A DNA stretch of 64,000 nt. It comes from Neckera pumila. Taxonomy: Eukaryota > Streptophyta > Bryopsida > Hypnales > Neckeraceae. Position numbers and translations under genes: made by a program. This document shows, piece by piece, positions 44,327 to 57,656 of the stretch (position 1 is the stretch's first letter; every line of letters starts with the position of its first letter). A model generated the notes under the pieces. That model was not told the DNA's origin. It worked only from the letters and a program-made list of their open reading frames with translations, and searched no databases. The stretch is from positions 10,165,823 through 10,229,822 of the forward strand of contig OZ018408.1 in assembly GCA_963969595.1 (NCBI GenBank), read 5' to 3'.

Positions 44327-46830
44327 AAAATGGCAAAATTAAACTAGTGATGAAGCCTTAATACCATAACAAGACTAGCTTTGACTTCCCCCCCAATTAG
44401 CCTCAGCCGCCAACGTAGCAAGTAGGTCATCATCTCTATTCCCGAGTTCTTATAGTCTGCCACAGGGAACAGAAGAGTGCAATCTGGCACCTAAACGCCA
44501 AAAAAAAACCCTGCTTCATACTCTAAATCCTACGTACAATTGTTTCAACTTTCAAGGTATCCTTTTAAACTTTTTATGAACATCAAAACACCAAGGGCTA
44601 TTGAATTGAGCTTTATATAGTTTGAACCAATATTGAAATAGATTTAGTTACAAGATAGAAGACATGTACTTAGGTTTTTCTATTAAATAGTGTGAAATGT
44701 TATTATTACAATTAATCCTCATCAATTTCAATTTATTTGACAAACATAACTTTAAACATAGATAATTTCAATCATTGTGCCAATTTTACCAAGATATATG
44801 AATTACAATTTGGATTCATTTTGGATTCATTTCACTTTTTGAAAAAACAAACCATAAAAGTAACGAATCATGATAAAAAACAAAAATGATAGTAGTGATT
44901 CTAAGGATTGTCCATCTTTTAAACATAGTATAATTTCACAAAATTCACAATTGATTATGTGGTCGATTCATTCAAATATTGTTAAATTAACGTATGCAAG
45001 TATAAAATTATTCATATTATAATAACAAATAAATCATGAATACAAAGGGAGGGAAGCTCTTGGAATCATCATTACATCTATAATTGACTCAATTAAATCT
45101 AATAGACACTATTATGTAACCAAGGCAAAATGAGATGGCCTAATAGCCATCTAACCAATAATTTAATTGTATGCAAAAAATTGAAAATTCACTATCCAAG
45201 AATGTATTACTACCAATCTATTCTACAATAGTGTGAAGTTCTTGATCATTGTGAATAAGAGCTACACATGAACAAAAACACCTGCAGATGTATTGTTTAC
45301 AAAGTCTATTCATTTGTGATTTTATCAGAGGTTCTCTACATTAATTGTGAACATCCATTGAGGCTAAGTTGTGAACAGAGGCTAAGTTGTGAACATTCAT
45401 GCCTCTCTTTCTCATTATCGGTACCAGATTAAAATGCAATATACTGATATTGATTGTAGTACCTTCTTTGACATAAGACTTACAAAAACAATATTATATT
45501 ATCCTAGCCTATAACTCCCAAACAGCCCTTTTTATTTTACTTTATGAAAAGTGCCAATATGGCGATCACTTAAAATTGGTGAAGCATTCTATTTCTACAT
45601 TGATCCAACATTTGGACCAAAAAATGCTTTTCAATCTTATTCATGCACTTTTTCATCCAAATTTGGCAACTTCATCCACATTTTAAATAGAAATGGTAAA
45701 TTTTTGACAAAAAAAGATTACTTTTATCTGGTGAAAAGTAGACACCCATTAGCATGCATATAATGAAGCAACCAGTCGCCTTTCACATCTCTCATGATGT
45801 GTTCTACGCTTAAAAAAGCTAAATCCACATGCGGTTTTAATGCATAGCTAAAAAAAAAACAATCAGGCTACTGGTCGGCTCTAAAGTTGTAAAATGTCAT
45901 AAGAACTCTGAACGTGAATTCTTTATTTTGAAATGGTACAATTGGCCCCATGGTGCCAAATAAAGGGCTACTCCCAAGTATGCATGTCTTTGCCTTCTAT
46001 ACCATATGGAGAATTTCGTTAAAATGGCGGTATTCCGCATGCCATTTTGACGGCGTGCCATTTTGACCATCTAGGACATGCATAGATTTCAGAATGGCCG
46101 TTTTGAACAATATAGGACAAGTATAGATTTCAAAAAGGCCGTTCTAAATGTAAAAGTGCCAAAATTCTGGAATGGCGCCATTTTAATGAAATTCGCCATC
46201 CATACAATATTATTTTTTGTCAGGTTTCTTGTCCTGAAACTAGCTCCCGTACCCCAATTTCCAAATATAGCTTTGTCAATTTCTGAGGGGCCTCAAGAGG
46301 GCCCATAATTCTCCTAATGTCCTCCATCTTAGCCCGTAACGTAGATCGCCGGAGTAGTTCGTGAATCTCTGTTGTCGTCAATTTCGTTATAATGGAACAA
46401 CTCATTGCGTCAAAGTTCTGACTTTCAACTGCACATGCAAAGCTCTCATAATTCTGAAAACGAATTTCCAGCATTTATCGTCATTGCAACGAATTTCCAA
46501 AAGTCTGCCAATTGATTTTAAGTTTCAGGCTGAAGATCTAGTGCCAAATTCGTGGAATTCCGCGCGCCACCTTAAGGAAATCGACGTAACATTTAGTTGA
46601 AGTCAATAACTTCGGAGGGGCCCGTGGTGGCGACGGTGGTGGCGTCCCCGAGTCCCTGAACATGCATTTATGTGACGATCCGCACCAAAAAATTGTCAAT
46701 TCATTAAATCGGCCCGATCCCGACAAAAAGAATTGTGACATGAAATCTACACAAAGCTCTAAATAACTGGAATAGGTATTAATAGATTTATGTCTCAGGC
46801 CGACTGTCTTTGAATGTGCCAAAGTCGTGC
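44327..46830. other. AT-rich intergenic sequence
   Basis: No gene found. A short direct repeat, GAGGCTAAGTTGTGAACA, occurs twice at 45359-45394. Around 46020-46195, forms of AATGGC(G/C)(G/A)TTTT recur in both orientations (TTAAAATGGCG, GCCATTTTGAC, GGCGCCATTTTAA). Confidence 0.35.
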
Positions 46831-46837
46831 AATACAA

Positions 46838-47260
46838 CCAATTCAACGAAACTGACGTTAAAATTGAATATCAATCTCGGTAAATTGCCGATGTTCCATT
46901 ACTCTGGCGCGGTTCACGACACGCGATATGAACCCAAAATCTATACCGGTCCTCTTTAATTGTGGCCTGAAATTAGACCTTCGAGAAGATATTTGTCACA
47001 ATTTTGACTGTGCGGATATCGCGAATTCAACGAAACTGACGTTGAAATTGGTACTTGACATGACATGGCCAACAAACTTTGATCGAGTAGCGAAGCAGAA
47101 AATATAAAATAGTTTTAGGGTCAGATCATCGACGATCCCATGCAAATGGATCGGAAGGAGTATGATCGACCGGAAGTACGACTGGATCAGAAACGTCACG
47201 AATTCAATTTAGTTACTTGACAGACACCCTTGAAATTGGCATGGTCAGCAAGCTAGCTAC
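46838..47260. repeat. Degenerate tandem repeat, about 180-bp unit
   Basis: AATTCAACGAAACTGACGTT occurs at 46840 and again at 47024 (184 bp apart), followed by A(A/G)AATTG; a weaker AATTCAATTTAGTTACTTGA lies at 47200. Between them, motifs such as TTGATCGAG and GGATCGGA vary. It may be an old satellite fragment. Confidence 0.45.
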
Positions 47261-50200
47261 GACCTCGAAATTAATTAAAAGCGGTGGTCTTAGTCGTCGG
47301 AGCTAGAGATGCGATTGATTCCTGTCAGAAGGTGGTCTGAATGCAGTTCATGGAGTTCCCATAGATGCAACAATGTCCGGCTACAGCAATTGTTTAATCC
47401 AAGTAAATCCTTGCATGCATGCATGAACTGATCGATCGATCATGAACTAATTTTATAAGTGACGATGGAGGTGAGAACGCGGTGAGAAAATGGCGGTGGA
47501 ATGTCGCGCGCCAACAACGTACGGCGACTAACTGGCCCGGACGCACCTCCCTGATCAGCTTCAAGGCAGTTGTGAAGAAACACCCACATGGATGCAAATT
47601 TATCAAAAGGCGGCGCTCACCGATCACCTGCAAGGGTTTCCTGGGCATATCTCACAAGGAAGTTTTACGACGTGGTAATGAAACAGAGTTTAGCACTTAA
47701 GAGGTGGGAATAACTGAATTGATCGAGATGGTAAACTCAGTTTACTTTCATTGAGCTCCCAATTAAAACTCCATTGTGGATGTATATACATTGATGATAT
47801 ATTGATAATATACTGAATTGCCACTTTGTGAATTTTCTTCTTTAAATTGTCATGGGCACCAGAAATTCCGACAAAGTTCTAAAAAGTAGCACCAAAGGTC
47901 TCTATAAACTCTGATCGATCGGCACAGATTTAGCTACGTTTTCAGGCCGCCCTGAAAATTGCCACAGTTAGTGCGATTCCGCCAACCTCCGCCAAACCAA
48001 GGAAATTCTCCGAGTACACGTTTTTAATTTCACGACTAGTGAAGCCACAGCTAGGTCAAAGTTGGCTGGCAGTGGCCTCTACTAGAGCACCCGCAGCGTT
48101 GAGCTGCTGCTCCGACTGCAACATCGACAGACCCCATCACCCAACATCGAGAAACGTCGACGTCGGGAAGTGTCTGGAAGCGTGCCTCGGTTAATGCGGA
48201 ATAAATTGTATAGTTTATTGATATATAAATATATATATATAGACTTCGTCCACGTTTTTAATGTTGTACAAACGGACGGGCGCAGATAGATTCTGATTTT
48301 TTAGGTTAAATGAAACTACCTGAATTACTACCTCGAAACTGTTCAGGTTGGTGCTGACCAAATCAACGGGGGTGGCCATAGCTGGTTCGTTAACTAAAGC
48401 TTCGATCATAAGGTGACACGTGGCATCCTGTTATTACCGCGGATCGAGTTTGACAGGGGTTGCTGGGTGGATACATCCTGAGGAGTTTCTTAGCATTCCG
48501 CCGCACATCAGATTGGAATTTTCCCTTGTATGAGTAATGTTAAGCAGCATGCCCAGTTTAGCATTCCAGTGGCATTTGTAGTGTACATTTCAATACTCAC
48601 TGACATTCAACAGCGACAACGTAACAGTGTCGGACTCGAGGACGTAATTTTAGCAAAATATCGTTACGCACACAAGCCACAGGAGCTGCAAAACAGCTGA
48701 CAATTGCAAATCCCCTGTTTGGAGGATGCGAAAATCCCACGAGCTTTGCATGATAATCACACGAGCTTCAGTTTGCTGCTGAGAAAAATGGTTGATTATT
48801 CAGCAGACTTTCTAGGAATTGGGTGCCCGAATTCGTGATACCCCTTCTTTCGCACATTTTTATTGACTGATTTTTCCCAAAGTTTTAGTGGTAACATACA
48901 TGATCAACGCCTTTGTTTCTATATGAAGATTAATAATAAAATACCTACAGGGTACCCACTATAAAAAAAAGTAACATATTAAAATTGTTAGACTGGATGT
49001 TGGTAGAAGCATGTTTAAATCGGGAGCGAGCTCGAATTAGTAGTCTCGTACCGGCAAGTGCTGCAGGCACGCTTGAGGAGAGCAATAATTCACCACTAAC
49101 TTATTAGTCTGCACTGGTGATTTGTATTGCAAAATGGACAAAGAAAAACTGTTCGTTGATTCTTCTTTTCGTTTCTGAATTCGAATTTGTTTCAAGCAAA
49201 TGTAAGTTGTAACAGGACCACGCATTTGCTCCAGGATGCTAACACATGATCAGCACATGTAGAAGCAGTAAGGCTAAGAGCAGGAAATAAGGAGAATTGG
49301 TTGAGCAAAAGTTTTTTTTGACTTTTTCACGATCTAGTACTTGACATTTCCTAGTGTTTTGTTATGTCGAATTAACTAAGATACGTAAACCGGCCGTTAG
49401 GGACGCATTCCAGTTTTCTACCAATTTTTTCAGATTGAAGTACAAAATGTAGATGGTTTCCAACTTTCAACTTTGACAACTCGGTCATAAAATACTCTCA
49501 GGATGTTCAAAAGTTGTGTTCTCTTTGGATTGCAAGACTTCTTTTCGATTACCCTCATATTCTCTTTGAACTACAGCTGCGTGAAGTTAAGTACAGATTG
49601 AATGCAGTTTGCAGTGAAAGCTTGCAAACCTCGTGTCAAGGTTGCCATTATGGTTGCTCGAGAGTGCACAAGAGCCCCATCCTAAGCTGGCCGCACATGC
49701 AAAGCCCATGTGCAAGTTGAGCTGGCTATCCACGTAAACCACATCCTGATGTGGAATTGCATGCACGGTGGGTCTCATTCTCACTCAGGACGTTACCTCC
49801 CCGACATCTTCGTCTCTTATCATTGAGCATCACAATCTAATCTGCAGTGCATCAGCATCAGGAAATACCCCAATTCATGCAACAATTCAACTGATGAAGC
49901 AAAAGATAATCAATTTTTCTTTTACTTCTTAACGTCAACCCACGAGCTGAGCAATTCAAAGCCTTTAGTTAATCCTCTCTTCTACTCCGTATTAGTTATA
50001 TGGTTACTTGGCTATTTATATTTTTAATTGTTCATTTCTATGCTTATTTGTTTGTAATTTTCACTAGAGAAAACCACGTTTCTAGAAGAGAAAACTAGAA
50101 ACTTGGTTGAGCCAGTACAGCAGGACAAGAAGCTCCTTCTGCGCACAGCGCTCATGTCCCACCAGCAAGAGTTGACACTTTGACCAAAACTGAGGCTCAA

Positions 50201-51154
50201 CCTCATCACCAAGTAGACGACGTGGCCAGCTGGTGATGAGTTACTACATGGGTGAGCAAGAGCAAGAATTTCACATGTGGGTTACTGTAACAAAAGAAAA
50301 CCGGATAAGGTTGACCCGTAACAAGATTTTTTTTTTCTTTATTTATTGCAATTCCAACCCACATGAACTGCGCAGGAAGCCTGCCAGCTTTCAAACTCAC
50401 AGGGCAAAAAAGGAAGAAAAAGGAAAAAAAAAACAGATTCAGAGGGGCGTGCAACAATATCATTTGCCAGCTGGTTTTTTGTTACACTCTAGGTCCCCAG
50501 TGAGACTCTTTTTTCCATCCCCACTTAATGCCCCTACCTGCTGTCCACTGCTGGCATTGAATTCCAAAAGCTCGCAACTTTTGGCTTCGCCCAGCCGCAA
50601 CAATCACACCCAAGTAATAGATTCAGGGATCGTGACAACTACAGGCGCATGCAAAAAGAATGCACACAGTCGCACAAAAAAATCTGATTGAGCCGAAAGT
50701 ACGTTCGGCGTATAATATAAAAAAGAATTGGTGTTCACACACTGAGTTGTCTTCTTCTACCTAATCTGACCTACACATTGGTTGATGATCTACTACGCGC
50801 CGACCATGTGCTAGAATGTGTTTCATTAATTACACTGTGGATGATCTTCGCCTTGTACACACTGTCTGTCTATACACGAACCATTAATAGTGGCCAGATC
50901 GATTCTCAACTCAATCCTCTACAGCAGCAGCAGCAGGCTACTGCTAACAGTTTCCGGTGCAATTCGAGCACAACTGAACCCTACAAAATTCAAGGTAACT
51001 ACATACATACCTTAGACGACAACCTTGGCGGACGGACCGACCGGCCGACCGACCGACACAGACAGAAGAATGGACACACACAGACCCGTTTGGCTGACGA
51101 TGAAATTGTAAACCTAAAAAATTGGATTTTAATGGTGGACAGCAGCCCATTTCT
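47261..51154. other. Intergenic region downstream of the ERF gene
   Basis: Mixed composition with a TA microsatellite at about 48221-48241 and a GACC/GACCG repeat at 51028-51055. The part nearest 51154 probably includes the 3' UTR of the minus-strand ERF gene. Short open frames at 47394-47700, 50233-50691 and 50778-51287 lack any recognisable motif. Confidence 0.35.
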
Positions 51155-53977
51155 CTATTGCGGAGGAGGTGGCTCATCCGGGAACGGAAACAGACTGGGA
51201 AAGCCCGAGCTGCTGCTGGGTGATGGCGCTTCCCGCGGACTCCATAACGGCAATACCGAACTCCCTTGCTCGAAGATCTGCTCATAAGAAAGCTCTAAAG
51301 TCGAAGAGTCTTCACCCAAATTGTGAAGCTCCTGCAAATTGCGCAAGCTTTGGTGACGGTGATGGTGATGTTGGTATTGCTGTTGCTGTTGCTGTTGTTG
51401 TTGAAATCGGGGATCCGAGAGATATGACGATTCGCCCGGTTGATGTGGATTCGTGTACTGGTGTTGGTACTGGAACTGCGGTTGCACCTCGTAGAATCCC
51501 GAATCGTACTGTTGGGGATGCATCCCAGTGTGTTGCTGCTGCAAGAGATTTATGTCTACGTGAGGATCGGGAATATTCTGCCATGGCTGGGATGGAGGCA
51601 GAGGTAAGAGCTGCCGCGGCCATAAACTGGGTTGGGGTTGAAGATGGCGCACTGGTTGCGCTACTGCCGGGACTAAATGGGTGGAAGGCGACGCGTACAT
51701 TGTTTGCTGCAACGATTGTTCCGAGAAATTCGACGGAGGCAGAGGCTCAGGGGAGAAGTAGGTCGCGGACGTCGCGGGCGTTGCGATGGGGCTTGTCCAA
51801 GAGAATTGGGACGAGTATTGGCGCGAGGATTCGGAGCTCCATCGCTGGCCTTGGCCTTGCTGGGGCGCCGAAGACGACGGGGAGAATGAGGCGACAGTGT
51901 GGGAAGCAGCTGGAGAAGGCGATGGAGATGGAGATGGAGATGGAGCTGCGGCTGCGGCTGCGGCTGCGGCAGTTGACGAAGACGAGGAGGTGCCCGTGCC
52001 TGTGGGCGGGAGCTTGCCGTCGGGGAAATTGAGCTTGGCTCGTAAGCCACGGAATTTGGTGGCCGCGACGTCGTACGCCATGGCGGCCTCTTCCGCCGTG
52101 TCAAATGTGCCCAGCCAGACCCGCGCGGCTTTCTTCGGGTCACGAATTTCAGCTGCCCATTTGCCCCACGGACGCTGCCGTACCCCGCGATACCTCCGTT
52201 TCTTCGCTGGCGATGGCGCTGTGACCGTGGCTGCGGCTGCGACTGGCGCGACCTCGGGCGTGCTGAAACTCACACTGCCTTGCCCCCCGCTCCCCTCGCC
52301 CGTGTAGCCTTCTCTGCGCATTTGCGGAATCTCTGCACAATACGATCATCAACAATGGATTTAACACAGCCAATCGAGAATGACAAAAATTCTGGAAAAA
52401 TCTTCTCTTCCACAGGGAAGAGAACAGTCGACACGCTAGCTAACGGTTTTTGGTTCCGTGTGAACAGGAACAGTTGCCGCATTCAAAGCCACTCTGACCA
52501 TCTGACGGACTGACTGGGCGAATCTAGGCGACCCCACCAGGAGGAGTACTCGGCCCACACGGCTCTGACTGTCAGACGTAACTTATTAAGCCCCTCTCTG
52601 GGGTTATCTTCACTGAACCCCTCTCCACCGCTCGAGAGTTATGTTAAGTTAAACCCAATCCATAAATCACATTCCACGCTCAGCCACTTCCATGAGCTCA
52701 CTCGCTCACTCACTCCAAATTACTCACGAGCTAATGAATCAACTGGCTCATTGTGAAGATTCGTTTCGTGTGCAAGTTCAGACCACTACAATATGTGAAG
52801 AAGGTTCGGCTACACACATAACAAACCTCAAATACTTGGAAATGCTCAAATCCATGAAGCTCAAATACTACAACTGGTCATGAAATCGCTAGGTCACTTC
52901 TTACGAATCAGGACACGCAATTAATACTAATTTCAAGCTGTGAACTGATAAATCAATGGGCTCGCTCTGAAGATTCGTGTGCAAGCTCACGCTGCTACAC
53001 TCCGTGAAGAAGTTTCACGGTGGAGCTACACACGTACGGACGAACTTCAAATACACAATAAAAGCTCAATTCCTCAACTCGTCATGAACTCGCTCACTCA
53101 CCTCTTAAGAATCCGGGTACTCAACTCACGAATTTCAAGCAATGAACTGATGAATCAACTGTCTCCCTATGAAGATTTGAGTGCCAGTTCCAACCACTGA
53201 AGTTCATATTTCAGATCAAAACCTCAACCCCAGAGAAACCAAATCTCAAAAACTGATAATGCGACAGCTAGAAACGGCTGATGAACATGAAATCCCTGGC
53301 GGGGATGCCACTGGCTTACCTTCAGGTGGGGGAGGCGAGAAATGCTTGCTGATATCGGAATGTTTCCCCGAGTCGGAGCTGTACTCTTGCGTGTAGCTGG
53401 GGCTGCTGCCCGAGTACGTCGCGCGCGGAGAGGATCGCTCCATGGCCTTCTTCACGATCTCCCCGAGCGGCGCCCACGCGACGTCCACATCCGCCTGTGC
53501 TCGCGACGTCACGGCGCCCACGTCACGGATGCGGCTGCTGCTCACGTCGCGCGATGCTTGCACGCTGCTGGGGCCGCTCGAGCCGCTGGGGCCGCTGTAA
53601 GTGGAAGAAGATCCCGCACCGCCGAGATGGGACGCGACAAATTCGTCGACGTCGGCGACGCTGCGGTAGCGTTTCTGCCCGATGGCAGCGCCCAGAAACT
53701 CCTCCTCGACGTACGCCAGTCGCGACGTCGCCCTAAATTGTGATTGTTGTTGTTGCCACGGCTGTTGTTGTGAACGGAATTGCTGGGAGACGACGCTCGC
53801 GGCGTACGTGGGTTGCGGCAAGTTGGACACCATGGTGGTGACCGCGGCCATTTGGTGGGCGCCCACGCCGGGGATGCGTGACGGGCTGCTGCTGGAGCCC
53901 CGTGGGAGTTTGTAATCCGGAGGGTCAGTGGGTTCCAGCTTGCCTATTCTTGCGGGTTGAACGCCCACACAAATCAT
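51155..53977 (-). CDS. AP2/ERF transcription factor, ERF subfamily (probably group X, ABR1/RAP2.6-like)
   Basis: Sequence-specific nuclear DNA-binding factor expected to bind GCC-box promoters. Two exons: 53977-53320 and 52332-51155, with a 987-bp GT-AG intron that splits a Glu codon (GAA G|AG ATT). The joined CDS is 1836 nt, 611 aa. The start [10 protein letters not shown] is reminiscent of the MCV- start of ABR1-type proteins. The single AP2 domain lies at about residues 266-323 (52195-52022): [19 protein letters not shown], then [15 protein letters not shown] and [10 protein letters not shown]. Ala at domain position 14 and Asp at 19 mark ERF rather than DREB. A basic KKRRYRG may serve for nuclear import. 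The rest is low-complexity Ser, Gln, Pro and Ala, with poly-Gln and His tracts near the end, typical of activation regions. The protein is longer than most ERFs because of the 220-residue exon 1. No breaks seen. Confidence 0.9.
52715..53200. repeat. Three diverged tandem copies of a 205-bp unit in the ERF intron
   Basis: The marker ATGAATCAACTGGCTC...TGAAGATTCG recurs at about 52733, 52941 (ATAAATCAATGGGCTCGC) and 53148 (ATGAATCAACTGTCTCCC), spacing 204-208 bp. Each is followed by GTGCAAG or GTGCCAG, and the first two by a block with GTGAAGAAG and ACACAC. Non-coding. Confidence 0.65.
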
Positions 53978-55700
53978 GTCAATTCAATTCCAGCAATAGA
54001 TATATTCTCACGCCAGTGATTGAAGGTCTGGTTGTCCAGCAAACCCTTTCCACTCCGAATTGAAACGAACACCCAAAGCTAGCTTGACTTGATCACCACC
54101 ATGATCAATCTATCCAGGCACACCAATTTGGTTCACTCCCTGGAAATGCAGATTGCTGATCGAACATACCCGCATATTGTTATTCTAGCAGTCGAATTCA
54201 AGCCTCACGCGAGCTCGTAGGCTTGCTTTGCTTGAAATCGAACTGCCGTCTCCTTAGAACGCGAAGCCAGTCGTGGCTCTTGGTATTGTTTTCCAGCTAG
54301 CTATCACGGAATTAATGAATGTGTCTAGCTCTTCTCACATCTAATCCTTAAACTGTTAGTCTATGATGTAACGGGTTTCCGTGAGAGCGTGCAAACCCGT
54401 TATCTTGCACACCCAACCTACACTCACCTCCAAAATCCTCCGATTTGAACAATCATACGTACAGTTCTAACTAGTAAGAGTGTGAAAACCCACTAGATTT
54501 GCAACCCGGTTAATTGCAAAACAGTGGTAATCGTGACTTATTTCCAACACTCCCTCTGAACTCTGAAGAGTAAAAGCTTCGACCTCAAAATTACAGAACG
54601 CCGTGGTGGCAATGACCCCAATCTCGAATGCTCAAACCACTCCAAAATCTTCACGAACTGAGCAAATGCTTCCCCAGGAGCCTTAAGTCCCGGTCCGCAA
54701 AGTTTCTAGCTAGTCAAGGGGAGCTCTGGGGATTTGCACTCTCAGCACGGCTGAAGCCAGATATTCCCAGCTGCAGGCAGGCAGCCCACTCTACTTCAAT
54801 GCTTCCCACAGACTTCTCCCACAGTCGTGTATGTTTGAATTCCAGGCTCCAACAATTTCCAGGTGCTCTCGCTCTCACTCGCTCTCACTCGCTCTGTCGC
54901 TCTCTTGCACCTACATGTACTAGCAATTCGATTTGGTGGGGTGGCTCACAAAGCTTTGACTTTCCAATTGAGTCGCCTTTTGTTTTGTGATCATCACCCC
55001 GGCCACTCTTGCTTTCAAGTACGTGCCCAGCCTCACAGACAGCTAACTTAGAGAGAAGACTACCCTAGCTAGCCTCCACTGACTGATGTGAGAAATTTCA
55101 AAGTCGGAAACTGCCTGAAAATGAAGAAGCGCAAACACTCCACAGCAGTAGTGTAAGTTATCTAGGACAGGGCAGCCAGCAATCTATTATAGTAGGACAG
55201 GCAGCTTTACTACTCACAGTGGAAACGGTTAACAATTTTGCTACTCTGGGATTGGCAAGCCTTATACCCGAACTCCCGGCTGGGAAAAAACCAGAAGGGG
55301 AGCGCGTTACCTTCACCATGGTTTTTCACAAGGTAAGGTACTACCACCTGTACAAAATTCATAAATTTTCATCAGTCTGGCTTTAAAAGCCTAAAATTCA
55401 AGCCTTGGGTCTGGCCTTGGGAACTGCGTCTTGGGTTGCAACGGAGCTATCAAGCCCTAGGCCCGTGCTTTTTGCTTCACAAAAGGAAGGGAAAAAAAAA
55501 GGAAAAAAGTACTCCCTTGCACGGCTTTCGAAAGAGCTTGGGTGATTAGGGTTTGGGGGTTCGTAAGCTTGGAGAAGAGGACAAGCCTTGCCCTGGTGGT
55601 ACTAAGCTTACTTAGCAAAGCGGTGATTTTAGTTGTTTGCCCTGCCAAGCCCCCACTGTTTGCCCCTACCGTACCCAGCTCGCTACCAGGACCTCATTTA
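53978..55700. other. Upstream region of the ERF gene
   Basis: Expected promoter and 5' leader of the minus-strand ERF. It includes a CTCGCTCTCA microsatellite at about 54867-54902. On the minus strand, a purine-rich tract followed by TGTTGGAAATAAGTCACG near 54553 resembles the start of a Copia LTR, but no second LTR or coding region is visible. Confidence 0.35.
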
Positions 55701-57656
55701 TATTTTTAGACTGTCTGCAAATGAGGAATTTCCGTTTGAAATTTGGGAAATCATGAAAGTACCTAAGCTTACTTAGCAAGGGGCAGGAATTCAGTATATT
55801 TTCTCTTGTTTTAGACTTTTCTTTTTTTTCTTTTTCTTTTTTGAAATTGTTGTAGACTTTTGGTTTCCAAAAAAAGGTTATCTTTGGATTTGGGTTTTGG
55901 CTTTGTTTGTGTGTCGGTCGTCCTTTGTTATTTGGGTTTGTCTGAATTAAATGGAGGGAGAATAGTCGGAGTGGTGGTGGTGGAATCTGTTACTTCTGTT
56001 TCTGCGAAAATTATGTGGAATTTGGTAGTGGGTGAATTTTCTTAATTTGAATTTGAAGTGCGTTTTCTTTTTCGTTTGTCTCTTTCTTGAATTTCTTTAG
56101 TTTGTGACACAATGGGAAAATATTTATTTATAGTTGAAATGGTTGTTCCAAGAAACACCTATTGATCTTAAGTCAAATCATGGGTAGAGCTTCGAGTATT
56201 CTGTGGTTTGTGGGGGGTAAACTATGGAAAATCAATAGAACACTAAAAAATAGTGCATTCCCTAAATATCCAAGCCTAAAAAATATATTTTATTAGAGTT
56301 ATGCATAAAAATAGGATAAACGGAAATCCTCAAGAAAAAATATGTTTTGATGTTTGTATTCTTAGATATTGATATAAAAAAATTGAAGAAAAATATGGAA
56401 AAAATAGTTTGTGAGTTCCTCATATTTGAACACCTTCGTAACCAATTCTGCTTCAAGAAGAAAAACATTACCCTACTTGAAGGCTAGTTTCATATATAAA
56501 TTAAGTATTTTTTGGAAATGTTTGAATGTTTGGAATATTACAAGTGAAATGTCTAAAATGTTACAAAAAAATTTCATCGATGTTGTCTAAATTTTGAATA
56601 TTTTTGAAAACCTACACTCATTTTTTAAGCCCCGCATTACAAGTTTTTCAAAAAAAGAAAACCTAGAAGTTGGCAAATACAAAAAATTTGGGCACCAAAA
56701 TAATAAAATCCTAACACCAATAGTTTTAGTTGCCAAAATTGTTTACATGTGAAAAAAGAAAGTATTTCGGCACTCAGGTGTCAAATCAAACCTTTCATAC
56801 AATAATTGTTCTATTTTCTATACAAATGAGATGGAGATTGTAATAACTCTTTTAGAAAATCACTTCATCAATTTGTGAAATCTTAACAAATTGACCTCAA
56901 ATATTAATTATAAATTCAAAAAAAATTGGCAAAACTAGTACTTTAAACATACAAAATCAGAAGAAGGACTTTCCAAGGTATAAAATATTAGGCAAAGAAT
57001 ATATTAACCACAACCTTGAGTACAAGAAGGTGGGTATACCCAAAAGCACCACAAATTGGACCATGAGTAATTTGAAGGCTAAGTAGACAATAGTGAGTAC
57101 GGGATTATAAAGAGATGTGTAGAAAAGGAAGAAATGCAGTTAAAAAATTCAAATTTTGACAAATATGAGAGCACAGTAGGGATACAAAGTTTTGGAAGTA
57201 GAGTATTCAAAAGCACTCATAGGCTGCACTAAAAATCAACAGTCACATGCACAAAGTTCCCCTCCTAAGGTGTCAGAATGAAAAGAAATGGAGTTGCAAT
57301 CGTGTTTAAAACAATGAAAATAAAATAAAACTAGTAACCAACAAGCAATAGAAAAACTTGTCAGTAATCAATGGAAATTGTCCATGTATTTCAAAGAAGA
57401 GAAAATTATGATTACCTTGTCAGAGAAACAAATTAACATGTGATGTGAGCTTAGAAGCATGTCATCAACACCAAAATGGCCAATGATTCTTTGATGAACC
57501 ACCATATTCATTTACTGACAATTTACAGTAGATAACTACATCATTTAAGGGCTTAATCTAGAGTGTGCTTTAAGGCATTGCGCCATAATGGGGGTACCCA
57601 CCTTAATAGAAACAAATCTAAGGGGACTAAATTATTAAGAGTATTAGTTTGGAGTC
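55701..57656. other. AT-rich gene-free sequence
   Basis: No gene, RNA gene or bounded repeat recognised. Confidence 0.4.

Noticed and set aside
50233..51287. Two plus-strand open frames beyond the ERF stop
   Set aside because: Low-complexity composition and no motif; they overlap the probable ERF 3' UTR.
51169..52032. Long plus-strand open frame opposite the ERF exon (287 codons)
   Set aside because: It is the mirror of the GC-rich, Gln/Ser-coded ERF exon. No motif is visible and the minus strand has a clear AP2 domain.
54360..54560. Possible Copia LTR on the minus strand (TGTTGGAAATAAG after a purine tract)
   Set aside because: No second LTR, target duplication or coding region seen, so a solo LTR cannot be confirmed by eye.
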